Assembly (NCBI GenBank): GCA_963806495.1
Contig: CAWDYA010000004.1
Coordinates: 124,001 to 188,000, forward strand
Length of the DNA stretch: 64,000 nt
Direction of reading: 5' to 3'
Origin: CAWDYA01 sp963806495
GTDB lineage: Bacteria; Acidobacteriota; Polarisedimenticolia; JACPZX01; DASXTC01
The notes beneath the pieces were generated by a model. The model did no database searches and had not been told where the DNA came from. It saw only the letters and a program-made list of their open reading frames with translations. How positions within the stretch are numbered: position 1 is the first letter of the stretch; each line of letters opens with the position of its first letter. Positions 44,323 through 53,420 of the stretch are shown here, piece after piece. A program made the translations under genes and the position numbers.

Positions 44323-47003
44323 TTACCTCCCGGACGCCGGGGCCAGCCGGCGCAGCGTCTCGAACCAGTTGAGGATCACGTTCGCCTGACGCGGCGCCGC
44401 CCCGTCGGGGTAACGTGCCAGCACCAGCATCCCCGAACGGGGGTCGACATCATAGGCCCGACCGGTCACTACGGTCGGGATGTGCGCCGTCAGGAATTTG
44501 CGTGGCGTCCCGCCGGTGAAGCCGTTGGACGTGTCGATCGGGACGGCGTAGAAATCATCGCCCGAGCCGTACACGAGCTCCTTCCCGTCACGGGTCCAGA
44601 GTGGCTCGACACCGCCGTCGATCGACAGACGTGTCTTGCGCCCGCCCTCGGGAAACGCCTGCACATGCACCTCTTTCCGGCCCGACTCGTCAGATTGATA
44701 GGCGAGCCAATGCCCGTCGGGGGAGAACGCCGGCGCTTCTTCGGTGAACGGCGTTTGCAGGAAGACATGGGGCTTCGCCCCGTCCTCCATCGGCAGGATC
44801 CAGATGTCCTGGGCGGTCTCCGGAGCGGATCGCGTGAAGACGAGCAGCCGGCCGTCCGTCGAGATGGCGTACGGGACCTTGTCCACCTCACCTGTCAGCA
44901 CCGGCTCGGGTGTTCCCCCGCCATCGGCGCGCACGCGGTAGATGTCGAAGAGCGGCGTCTCGGTGTCATAGACGATCCATTGGCCGTCCGGGGTCCAGAT
45001 CGGATTGAAATCGCTGGCGGGGCCGAAGGTGAGACGGGAACGGATGCCTGTGGCCGGATCGATGGTCCAGATGTCGAGGTTGTTGTCGGTGCTGATCGTG
45101 ACCGCCAACCGGCTGCCGTCGGGAGACAGACGCGGGTTGCCGTAGAAATCGAGCGGGACCGGATAGGGGGTGACCCTGCCGTCCAGGTCGGCGCGCACCA
45201 GATCGCTCCGGATCTGCATGACGTCGGCCGGCACGTAGGCCATCGTCCCCGCCCGCGACACCGCGTACTGCGCCAGGCCGTCGGATGGGGCGATCGGCAG
45301 ATCATCCAGCACAGGCACGGCGGGGCCGGTCACCTGCAGTGTGTCGAGATCGAACGACACTGCGAACAGCGTCTTGCCACGCATGAAGAGGATGTGGCCG
45401 CTGGCCGCATACCGGGCGAAGAAGGCGTTCTCGATCAGCGTCCGGTGCTCGTGCGTGTCGAGCGACAGGATGTCGATGCGCGACCTGGAAAGCGGTGTCA
45501 CGAACGCCGTGTAGATCACCTGCCGGCTGCCGGGCAGGAGATCGGGCCACCAGTGGGCCAGCTCGCCCCGCTCGCGGTCGGGTGTGGTGAGGACCTCCAC
45601 GGCGCCGCCGGTGTCGGGCACGCGGGACAAACCGTCGTTGTACGACTTCGTGAAGACGATCGAGCCGTCGTCACCCCACGTTCCACCACCCCAGCGAGAC
45701 TCGCACAGGACCGCCGGCGGCCCCCCGTCCAGCGACATCTTGAATAGCTGGTCGTCTTTCGTGAAGGCGACCCACTTGCCATCCGGCGAGTAGAAGGGAT
45801 TGGTTCCGCCTTCGGTGCCGGGCATCGGCTCGGCGTCCGGTCAATCCAGCCGTCTCCGGAAAAGCGGGTGCCGTGCGCGGTCGAGCCGACCAGGATCAGC
45901 TCTTGCCCGTCCGGCGACACGGCGAGCGCGAGTTGTCCCGACGAGAAGGAGACCGTCCGGGGCAGCATGACGGAGACGTTCATGGGCGCGGCGGGCTCCG
46001 GCGCGCCGCCCCGCGGCATCCACGCCATCATCGCTAGCAGCGCCAGCACCACTGCCCCTGTGATCATCCAGGGCAGACGTGCCCTCCATCCCGACGGGGC
46101 GGCGATCACCGCGCCCCTCGCCGCGGTCGCGTCGTCTCCGGGTTGCGCGATCGCCTCCTCGAGGGCGATCCGCGCCTCACCGATGTCGCGGAGCCGCCGC
46201 CTCGGGTCCCGTTCCAGACACCTCGCCAGCAACCGCTTCACCCGCGATGGTGCCCCTACCGGCAGCAGGCTCCAGTCCACCTCGCTCATCAGCACGGCGG
46301 CCAGGATCTCCGAGATCGATTCGCCCTTGAAGAGCTGCCGGCCGCTCAGCATCTCGAACAGCACCACCCCGAACGCCCAGATGTCGGCCCTCCGGTCGGC
46401 GGGCTTGCCCTTCGCCTGCTCGGGGCTCATGTAGGCCGCGGTGCCGACGATCACGCCCGCGCGCGTGGCGGCCATGGTGAGCGTGGGCGACATCGTGCCG
46501 TCGGGCGCCTGGCTGGTCTCGGTGTCGAACGCCTTGGCCAGCCCGAAGTCGAGGATCTTGACCTTGCCTTCCGGCGTCACCTTCACGTTGGCCGGCTTGA
46601 GGTCCCGGTGGATGATTCCTTTCTCGTGGGCCGCCTCGAGCCCCTCGGTCATCTGCAACGCGAGGCCCAACGCCTCATCGAGCGGGATCGACCCGGCCTT
46701 GATCCGCTCGGCCAGCGTCACTCCCTCCACCAGCTCCAGCACGAGACAACGGACCCCGGCCGACTCCTCCACCCCGTAGATCGCCGCGATGTTGGGGTGG
46801 TTCAGCGAGGCCAGCAGCTGCGCCTCGCGCTCGAATCGCGCCAGACGCTCGGGGTCGGCGGCCAGCGCCTCGGGCAGCACCTTGATCGCGACGTCACGCT
46901 TCAGACGACTGTCGTGCGCGCGGTACACCTCTCCCATCCCACCCGCGCCGAGGGCGCCGGAGACCTCGTAGGGACCGAGCTTCGAGCCGGGCTGCAGTGC
47001 CAT
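44323..47003 (-). CDS. Ser/Thr protein kinase with C-terminal TolB/WD40-like propeller, frameshifted
   Basis: About 893 aa corrected. ATG 47003. Hanks-type kinase: GALGAGGMGEVYRAHD, VAIKVLPE, HRDLKPANVKV, KILDFGLAKAFD, AYMSPEQAKG. One membrane helix (WMITGAVVLALLAMMAW) around residue 330. The extracytoplasmic part has TolB/PD40 blades: NPFYSPDGKWVAFTKDD, NPRLSPDGSRLAVTIST, NPIWTPDGQWIVYDTE, APAFSPDGHWLAYQSDE. Two indels at about 45840 and 45862 split one blade; the sequence between reads TRLFRRRLD in a third frame. The layout is common in Acidobacteriota and probably couples an outside signal to phosphorylation. Divergent from the M16 protease gene. Confidence 0.9.
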
Positions 47004-47127
47004 AGGGGGCCCAATCTACCAGAACGGGTGGCCTGGGGTACAATCCGTGCGCATCGATCATCGGGCGGGCCGGGCGAGGCACCGGGTCTCGCGTCGCAGC
47101 CTGCTCCGGCTCCACGAGGCGTTACAG

Positions 47128-49890
47128 ATGAGAATCCCGTCCCGCGCTCTCGGCCTGGCGGCCGTGCTGCTCATGGCAGCCGGCTCCACGACGGCTGCCG
47201 AGCGGATCGATATCGACCAGCTCCGTATCCCCCACGAGACGATCGTCCTGTCGAACGGCCTGACCGTCCTGGTGCACGAGGATCACAGCGTCCCGATCGT
47301 GGCCGTGAACCTCTGGTATCACGTCGGCTCGCGCAACGAGAAGCGGGGCAAGACCGGATTCGCCCACATCTTCGAGCACTTCTTCTTCAACGGCAGCGAG
47401 AACTACCCGCACGGCTTCCGCGAGGCGATGGACGATCTGGGCGCGAACAACCGCAACGGCACGACGAACAACGACCGGACCAACTTCTTCGAGGACGTGC
47501 CTGTCTCGGCGCTGGAGCGGACGCTGTATCTCGAAGCCGACCGGATGGGGTTCCTGTACAACTACATCTCGCAGGAGATGCTCGAGCGCGAGCGCGGCGT
47601 GGTCTCGAACGAGAAGCGCCAGGGGGAGAACCAGCCGTACGGCCGTGTCTTCAGCCGGATCTCCGAGTCGATCTACCCGTACTCGCATCCGTACAGCTGG
47701 TCCACCATCGGCTCGATGGAGGATCTGCAGGCCGCCACCCTGGACGACGTGCGCGAGTGGTACACGACCTACTACGGGCCGAACAACTGCGTCCTCTCGC
47801 TGGCGGGCGACATCACGCCGCAGAAGGCGCGCACGCTCGTGGAGAAGTACTTCGGCGCCATCCCGCCGGGCCCCCCGCTGGCACGTCACCGTGTCTGGGT
47901 GCCGCGGCTGTCGGGAGACATCCGCGAGGAGATGGTCGACCGGGTGCCGCAGGCGCGCATCTATCGTGTCTGGCACGCGCCGCCGTGGGGCGACCGCGAG
48001 CTCGCCGACCTGCAGCTTGCCACCGAGGTGCTCAGCGGCAGCAAGAGCGCGCGCCTGGATCGCCGTCTCGTGTACGAGAAGGAGCTGGCAACCTCGGTGG
48101 GGATCTACGTCGATGACGGGGAGATCGCGTCGGCGATCTACATCATCCTCACCGTCAAGCCCGGTGTCGACCCGGCGGCCGTCGAGGCGGAGGCCGACGC
48201 CGTGCTGGCCGAATACCTCGAAGGAGGTCCCACGCAGGACGAGCTGCAGCGCGCCCGAACCCGCATCGCCGCCTCGTTCATCCGCGGGATCGAGCGGCTG
48301 GGCGGCTTCGGTGGGCGGTCGGACATCCTGGCCGAGAACATGACCTACGGGGGCGACCCGGACGCCTATCTCCAGCGGTTCACCTGGATGAACGAGGCTG
48401 AACCGGCCCGGGTGAAGGAGACCAGCCGCCGCTGGCTCGGCGCGCATCACTACACGATGGTGGTGCGTCCGGCCGCCGATCTGAAGAAGGACGACTCGGC
48501 GCACCTCGATCGCAAGGTGCTGCCCGGCCTCGGCTCGCCCCCCGAGGTGACCTTCCCCCGCGTGCAGACCCGCCAGCTCTCCAATGGACTCAAGGTGATG
48601 CTGCTGGAGAGACACTCGGTGCCGATGGTGAACCTGACGCTCGCGGTGGATGCCGGTTACGCCTCCGACCCGGCAAATGGTGCGGGAACCTCGGAGCTGG
48701 CGCTGGACATGATGGAGGAGGGGACGAAGACGCGTGACGCGTTCGCCATCGCCGATGCGCTCGACGCCCTGGGCGCCGAGATCGCCACCGGCAACAATCT
48801 CGACCTGTCGTTCGTGAGCCTGAGGGCGCTGAAGGCGAATCTCGACGGCTCGCTGGAGCTGTTCGCCGACGTCGCCCTCGAGCCGTCGTTTCCGGAGGAG
48901 ATGGTCTCGCTCGGCAGACGGCGTCAGCTCGCGCGGATCGGCCAGGAGAAGGCCTCACCGGTGGGGGCCGTCCTTCGTCTGGCGCCGCGGCTGCTCTACG
49001 GCCAGGGCCACCCGTACGGCAACCCGCTGACCGGGTCGGGCACGGAGCAGAGCGTGGCCGCGATGACGCGGGGCAGCCTGGCGGCGTGGCACGACGCCTG
49101 GTTTCTCCCCAACAACACGACCCTCGTCGTCGCGGGCGACATCACGATGGCCGAGCTGGCGCCGAAGCTGGAGCACGCCTTCGGTGAATGGAAACAAGGT
49201 AAGGCTCCCGTGAAGAGCATCGGGGAGACGGGCCCGGGCGCGGCGAAGCCGGGGACGGTGTATCTGATCGACAAGCCCGACGCGCCGCAGTCGGTCATCA
49301 TGGCGATGCACCTGTCCAGGCGCGGCGGCACGCCGATGGATCTGGCCATCGAGACGGTGATGACCGACTTCGGAGGCATGGCCACGTCGCGGCTCAACCG
49401 CAACCTGAGGCTCGACAAGCACTGGAGCTACGGCGTGCGCGGAAGACTGTACGACGCACGCGGCCCGCGTCCCTTCGTGGTGCTCGCCCCGGTGCAGACC
49501 GACAAGACCAAGGAGGCGATGACCGAGGTGACGAAGGAGATCCGGGACATCGCCGGCGCGCGGCCGATCGAGGGTGAGGAGTTCGAGAGCATCAAGCGCA
49601 ACGTGGTCTCGCGTCTGCCGGGCCGGTTCGAGACGCTGCGCTCGCTCGAGAGCGCCGCCGAGGAGCTCATCAGCTACGGCTATCCGCCCGCGTTCTATTA
49701 CGACTACGCCGGCAACGTGCGCGGACTGACCGAGAAGGATCTGTCCGCCGCGGCCGAGGCGTTCATCCATCCCGACAAGGTGGTCTGGATCGTGGTGGGG
49801 GATCTCGACAAGGTCGAGGCCGGGATCCGGGAGCTGGGTTACGGGGAGATCGTTCACCTCGACCCGGACGGAAATCCGATCGGAGGGTGA
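47128..49890 (+). CDS. M16 family zinc metalloprotease (two fused domains)
   Basis: About 920 aa. ATG 47128 (GAGG 9 nt upstream); signal peptide (LGLAAVLLMAAGSTTAA). First M16 half has the inverted zinc motif HIFEH (GFAHIFEHFFFNGSENYP) with the distal Glu in ERERGVVSNEKRQ; the second half (from RQLSNGLKVMLLERHSV) lacks the motif, as is usual for the inactive partner. The C-terminal half has AGDITMAELAPKLEHAFGEW. Periplasmic peptidase degrading exported peptides or processing secreted proteins. Length and layout normal. Confidence 0.94.
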   Translation: MRIPSRALGLAAVLLMAAGSTTAAERIDIDQLRIPHETIVLSNGLTVLVHEDHSVPIVAVNLWYHVGSRNEKRGKTGFAHIFEHFFFNGSENYPHGFREAMDDLGANNRNGTTNNDRTNFFEDVPVSALERTLYLEADRMGFLYNYISQEMLERERGVVSNEKRQGENQPYGRVFSRISESIYPYSHPYSWSTIGSMEDLQAATLDDVREWYTTYYGPNNCVLSLAGDITPQKARTLVEKYFGAIPPGPPLARHRVWVPRLSGDIREEMVDRVPQARIYRVWHAPPWGDRELADLQLATEVLSGSKSARLDRRLVYEKELATSVGIYVDDGEIASAIYIILTVKPGVDPAAVEAEADAVLAEYLEGGPTQDELQRARTRIAASFIRGIERLGGFGGRSDILAENMTYGGDPDAYLQRFTWMNEAEPARVKETSRRWLGAHHYTMVVRPAADLKKDDSAHLDRKVLPGLGSPPEVTFPRVQTRQLSNGLKVMLLERHSVPMVNLTLAVDAGYASDPANGAGTSELALDMMEEGTKTRDAFAIADALDALGAEIATGNNLDLSFVSLRALKANLDGSLELFADVALEPSFPEEMVSLGRRRQLARIGQEKASPVGAVLRLAPRLLYGQGHPYGNPLTGSGTEQSVAAMTRGSLAAWHDAWFLPNNTTLVVAGDITMAELAPKLEHAFGEWKQGKAPVKSIGETGPGAAKPGTVYLIDKPDAPQSVIMAMHLSRRGGTPMDLAIETVMTDFGGMATSRLNRNLRLDKHWSYGVRGRLYDARGPRPFVVLAPVQTDKTKEAMTEVTKEIRDIAGARPIEGEEFESIKRNVVSRLPGRFETLRSLESAAEELISYGYPPAFYYDYAGNVRGLTEKDLSAAAEAFIHPDKVVWIVVGDLDKVEAGIRELGYGEIVHLDPDGNPIGG

Positions 49891-49930
49891 TGAGACCTAT
49901 TGTCCTGGACCGCTCACAGAGGAGGAAACA

Positions 49931-50491
49931 ATGGTTGGCCTGACCGCACTCTGGTTGCCTATCCTGCTGGCCGCGGTGATCGCGTTCGTCGCCAGCGCGA
50001 TCATCCACATGGCGCTCGGTTATCACAAGGGGGACTGGGCACGGATGCCCGGGGAGTCGAACATCGCGGCGGCGATCCGCAAGGAAGGGGTGCCGCCGGG
50101 CGACTACTGTATGCCGTATGCCGGCAGCATGTCCGAGATGGGGTCGCCGGAGTTCGTAGAGAAGTGCAAGCAGGGGCCGGTGGGGCTGCTCACCATCAAG
50201 CCGAACGGCGCACCCTCGATGGGCCGCAATCTCGCCCAGTGGTTCGTCTACATGATCGTGGTGGGCGTGCTCGTGGCGTATGTCACCGGGCGCACGCTCG
50301 GGCCGGGCACCGATTACCTGCAGGTGTTCCGCGTCGCCGGTGCGGTCGCCCTCCTCGCCTACGCGGGAGCCGAGCCGGTCAACTCGATCTGGGTCGGCCG
50401 CAAGTGGAGCACGACCTTCAAGAACGTCTTCGACGGCCTCGTGTATGCCCTGCTGACGGCGGGCGTGTTCGGATGGCTCTGGCCCCGCTGA
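49931..50491 (+). CDS. Conserved membrane protein of unknown function
   Basis: 186 aa, GAGGAGG 6 nt before ATG 49931. Helices: WLPILLAAVIAFVASAIIHM, WFVYMIVVGVLVAYVTG, VFRVAGAVALLAYAGAEPV and the last FDGLVYALLTAGVFGWLW. A polar loop between the first and second helices has MPGESNIAAAIRKEGVPPGD and a Cys (YCMPYAG). I have seen similar sequences annotated only as hypothetical proteins. Lies 40 bp after the M16 gene and may be co-transcribed. Confidence 0.82.
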   Translation: MVGLTALWLPILLAAVIAFVASAIIHMALGYHKGDWARMPGESNIAAAIRKEGVPPGDYCMPYAGSMSEMGSPEFVEKCKQGPVGLLTIKPNGAPSMGRNLAQWFVYMIVVGVLVAYVTGRTLGPGTDYLQVFRVAGAVALLAYAGAEPVNSIWVGRKWSTTFKNVFDGLVYALLTAGVFGWLWPR

Positions 50492-50560
50492 GCGCGCGCC
50501 GGCGCCGGGCCCTCGAGGTCGACAAAAACGCGACTGTGGGGCGGCCGGGTGCGTTATGAA

Positions 50561-50588
50561 CCCCGTCACCCCGCGCGGGGTGGCGGGG
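50561..50588 (+). promoter_or_regulatory. Hairpin overlapping the ribosome site of the serine hydrolase gene
   Basis: A 12-bp stem (50561-50572 with 50577-50588, one G-T pair) on a GCGC loop ends 10 nt before ATG 50599 and takes in part of the GGGGAGGGG ribosome site. It could lower translation or terminate read-through from upstream (no T-run). Functional relevance is inference. Confidence 0.4.
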
Positions 50589-50598
50589 AGGGGCTTCC

Positions 50599-52026
50599 AT
50601 GAGCCGAACGCATCGAATCGTCATCATCGTCGCGGCCTGCGCGCTGCTCGCCGCAGCCGGCACGCAGGACAGGCCAGCGGATGCCGGCGGTCGCGTGGCC
50701 GCCTTCTTCGAGGCGTACAACTCGGGCGAGAGGGAGTTTCTCGCGTTCTGCGCCCGTGAGACGACCGAGCGGTTCCGGGCGCGTCGCCCGGAGGATGCGC
50801 GCCGGGACCTGTACCGCAGGCTCCGGTCCGATCTGGGCCGACTCGAGGTGCACGAGTCGACCGGCGGGCCCGACGGCCGGTGGCGCGTCCTTGCCGGCTC
50901 CGACCGGGTTCCCGACCCCGTGACCTTCACCTTCGACCTGGATCCGGACACGGGGATGATCGACGGCTTCTCGGTGAACATCGGTCAGCCGGAGCCCGGC
51001 GATGGCGGTTTGCCGCCCCTGGAGATCGCCGCGGACGCGACCGACGCGCAGCGCGCCGCGGCGTTCGGCGCCTATGTGAAACGGCTGGCGGATGACGGTG
51101 TCTTCTCGGGAGTGGTGCTGGTGGCGCGGAACGGAAAGCCCTTCTTCCAGGCGGCGCACGGTTTCGCCAACCGTGCGACGAAGACCGCGATCGGCCCGGA
51201 CACGATGTTCGACGTCGGCTCGATCACGAAGCTCCTCACCAAGGTGGCGATCGGGCAGCTCGCCGAGGAAGGGAAGCTGGCGCTCGCCGATACGATCGCC
51301 AGACGGCTGCCCGACTATCCCGATCGGCCGGCGGCGCAGCGGATCACCATCGAGCAGCTTCTCGAGCACCGGTCCGGGCTCGGGGATTTCTTCGGCGAGA
51401 AGTTCGACGCCATGCCCAAAGGGAAGCTGCTCTCGCCACGCGATTTCTTCCCCCTGTTCACGGGCAGGCCTCTCCTGTTCGAGCCGGGAACAGGACAGCG
51501 ATACTCCAACGCCGGGTACATCGTCCTCGGGGCGATCGTGGAGGCGGTGTCGGGTCGGCCGTACAACGACTACGTCGAGCGGCGGATCTTCATCCCCGCG
51601 GGGATGGGCGCTTCGGGCTTTCCGATGCGGGACGGCTCCGAGCCGAAGCTCGCGATCGGCTACACGGGTCCCGATGACAGGCCGAACACGGGGATGCTCC
51701 CGATCCGCGGATGCCCTGCCGGCAGCAGCGCGCACACTGCGGCCGACCTGGTGGCGCTGGACCGGGCGCTTCGCTCCGGTGTGCTGCTGAATCCGGATTG
51801 GAGCCGCTGGGTCTTCACCGGTGTCGCGCCGGGCCAGGGTCGGTCGGCCAGCGGAACGACCCCGGGTCTCATCGACGCTCCGATCGGCATCGCCGGAGGA
51901 GCGCCCGGACTGAACGCCGACGTCGAGAGCGACGGCACCTGGACGATCGTCGTGCTCGCCAACCTCGACCCGCCCATCGCCGAGGATCTCGCGTCGGTGC
52001 TCCGCCAGACGCTCGGCATGCAGTGA
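50599..52026 (+). CDS. Beta-lactamase-family serine hydrolase (class C-like), secreted
   Basis: 475 aa. Signal peptide (IVIIVAACALLAAAGTQ). Residues about 25-130 form an extra N-terminal region (RVAAFFEAYNSGEREFLAFC) that resembles an NTF2-like fold. The catalytic domain has SITK (SxxK nucleophile), YSNAGYIVLG (YxN) and GIAGGAPGLN as a poor match to the KTG/HxG element. LLEHRSGLGDFFGE and FEPGTGQRYSNAGY are family hallmarks. Such proteins are peptidases, esterases or D-aminopeptidases, not necessarily beta-lactamases. Convergent with the glycosyltransferase. Confidence 0.9.
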   Translation: MSRTHRIVIIVAACALLAAAGTQDRPADAGGRVAAFFEAYNSGEREFLAFCARETTERFRARRPEDARRDLYRRLRSDLGRLEVHESTGGPDGRWRVLAGSDRVPDPVTFTFDLDPDTGMIDGFSVNIGQPEPGDGGLPPLEIAADATDAQRAAAFGAYVKRLADDGVFSGVVLVARNGKPFFQAAHGFANRATKTAIGPDTMFDVGSITKLLTKVAIGQLAEEGKLALADTIARRLPDYPDRPAAQRITIEQLLEHRSGLGDFFGEKFDAMPKGKLLSPRDFFPLFTGRPLLFEPGTGQRYSNAGYIVLGAIVEAVSGRPYNDYVERRIFIPAGMGASGFPMRDGSEPKLAIGYTGPDDRPNTGMLPIRGCPAGSSAHTAADLVALDRALRSGVLLNPDWSRWVFTGVAPGQGRSASGTTPGLIDAPIGIAGGAPGLNADVESDGTWTIVVLANLDPPIAEDLASVLRQTLGMQ

Positions 52027-52030
52027 GTTG

Positions 52031-53185
52031 TTACTTGACGACGCCGCGGCGCAGCGCTGCCAGCGGGTAGAAGGTGCCGCGCCAGGTCACGCCGCCGCGT
52101 CGCAGCGCCAGCCAGGTCGAGCGGGTGACCGACAGGGGCATCAGCACAATGGCGAGAGGCGTCAGGATCGCCGGCAATGGGCCCCAGCCCGCTTCGCGAC
52201 AGGCGACCGCCGCCGGGATGATCAGCGACACGAGCCCCGCCGCAGCGGCGAACCCCGCGGGCCGCGCCGTTGCCGGCCCCAGCAGCGCGGACAGCCAGAG
52301 CCCGCCGCTGAAAGCGGTCGCGGCCAGGGCGCGTGGCAGGCTGTAGGCGAACACCGCAAAGCTGTTCTTCTCCAGCGCGCGCAGGATGCCGGCCGCCGTG
52401 GCGGCCCATGCCACCTCCATGGCGTCGCCCGAGAACCAGATGCGTGTCCGGTAGCCGGCGCGCCGGAGCAGGAGGCCGAGCTTGAGGTCGTCGATCACCT
52501 CCATGCGCAGCGCTTCGTGACCGCCGATCGTACGGTAGGCATCGGCGGCCACCAGGTTGAACGCGCCGATGCCGACGAACGCGCCCCGTCGATCCCGGTT
52601 CGCTCCCGCCGCCTGTCCGATCATCACCAGCGCGAAGGCCAGATTCGCGGCGCGCCCCCAGATGGAACGGATTCGCTGGTGAGGAATCAGGCAGACATGG
52701 GCGGCTCCGGCGTCCCGGCCCGCGGCGACCGCCCGCGACACGACGTCGGAGTCCATCCAGGCGTCGGCGTCGGTGAACAGGATCCAGTCTCCGGTGGCGG
52801 CGGCCGCCCCGGTGTGCAGAGCATGGCACTTGCCGAGCCAGCCAGCCGGCAGCGTGTCGACCCGCATGACGCGCAGCGCGGGATGGACGGACGCCAGCCG
52901 GGCAAGCACGGCCGCCGTGGCGTCCTCCGATCGGTCGTCGACGACGATCAGCTCGAGGTCGATACCGCGCTGATCCAGCAGACGCCGCACGGTGGTCTCG
53001 ATCCTGTCCACTTCGTTCCGCGCGGCCACCACCACCGAGACACGGGGCGGCGTACCTGCGGCCGCGGCGGCCGGGAGCCCGGGCAGCAGCCGAACGGTTC
53101 GCAGACCGGCCAGCCATGCGGCCGCGGCCAGCACCCAGGCGGCGGCGGTCAGCCACAGCCACGCATCGACCAGGTTCGGGAGCAT
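52031..53185 (-). CDS. Family 2 glycosyltransferase, membrane-bound
   Basis: 384 aa. N-terminal helix (WLWLTAAAWVLAAAAWLAG), GT2 fold RVSVVVAARNEVDRIETTV, DDRS nucleotide site (LIVVDDRSEDAT), DADAWM DxD-type metal motif (ILFTDADAWMDSD), acceptor motif MEVIDDLKLGLLLRRAGYR (ED-like). C-terminal helices (AGFAAAAGLVSLIIPAAVAC, AILTPLAIVLMPLS). Resembles the hopanoid-/carotenoid-associated GT2 group. Acceptor unknown. Starts 235 bp from the divergent S1 protease gene. Confidence 0.88.
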   Translation of the reverse strand: MLPNLVDAWLWLTAAAWVLAAAAWLAGLRTVRLLPGLPAAAAAGTPPRVSVVVAARNEVDRIETTVRRLLDQRGIDLELIVVDDRSEDATAAVLARLASVHPALRVMRVDTLPAGWLGKCHALHTGAAAATGDWILFTDADAWMDSDVVSRAVAAGRDAGAAHVCLIPHQRIRSIWGRAANLAFALVMIGQAAGANRDRRGAFVGIGAFNLVAADAYRTIGGHEALRMEVIDDLKLGLLLRRAGYRTRIWFSGDAMEVAWAATAAGILRALEKNSFAVFAYSLPRALAATAFSGGLWLSALLGPATARPAGFAAAAGLVSLIIPAAVACREAGWGPLPAILTPLAIVLMPLSVTRSTWLALRRGGVTWRGTFYPLAALRRGVVK

Positions 53186-53221
53186 CGCTGCGAAGTGTAG
53201 ACGAGCGTGGGGGATTTTTTC

Positions 53222-53250
53222 TTGACCCGGGAGGATGGCCCTTGTAGAGT
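53222..53250 (+). promoter_or_regulatory. Promoter candidate for the S1 protease gene
   Basis: -35 TTGACC (53222-53227, 5/6), 17-nt spacer, -10 TAGAGT (53245-53250, 4/6). The leader to ATG 53421 would be about 160 nt, long enough for regulation, though I see no known riboswitch. Confidence 0.45.
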
Positions 53251-53420
53251 CACACGTGGCTCACAGCCGAGCCAAGGGAATTCCCCTCATTCCAGCCGGA
53301 GCGGGTGCCACGGCGCCCCGCGGCCGCTCGAAGCACTCATTCGCCACCGGGCACACAGGGGTTGGCGTGTCTCTTCCCGCCCCGCGCGCCTGGCGGCACA
53401 TCATGGGAGAGGAGGCGCTC

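Noticed and set aside
46143..48116. Long plus-strand frame across the kinase and M16 genes
   Set aside because: It spans the divergent intergenic region and the composition is antisense-like; both real genes have full catalytic motifs.
50599..52026. Antibiotic resistance beta-lactamase
   Set aside because: SxxK and YxN are present, but the KTG-like element is weak and the family mostly contains esterases and peptidases; no evidence for drug hydrolysis.
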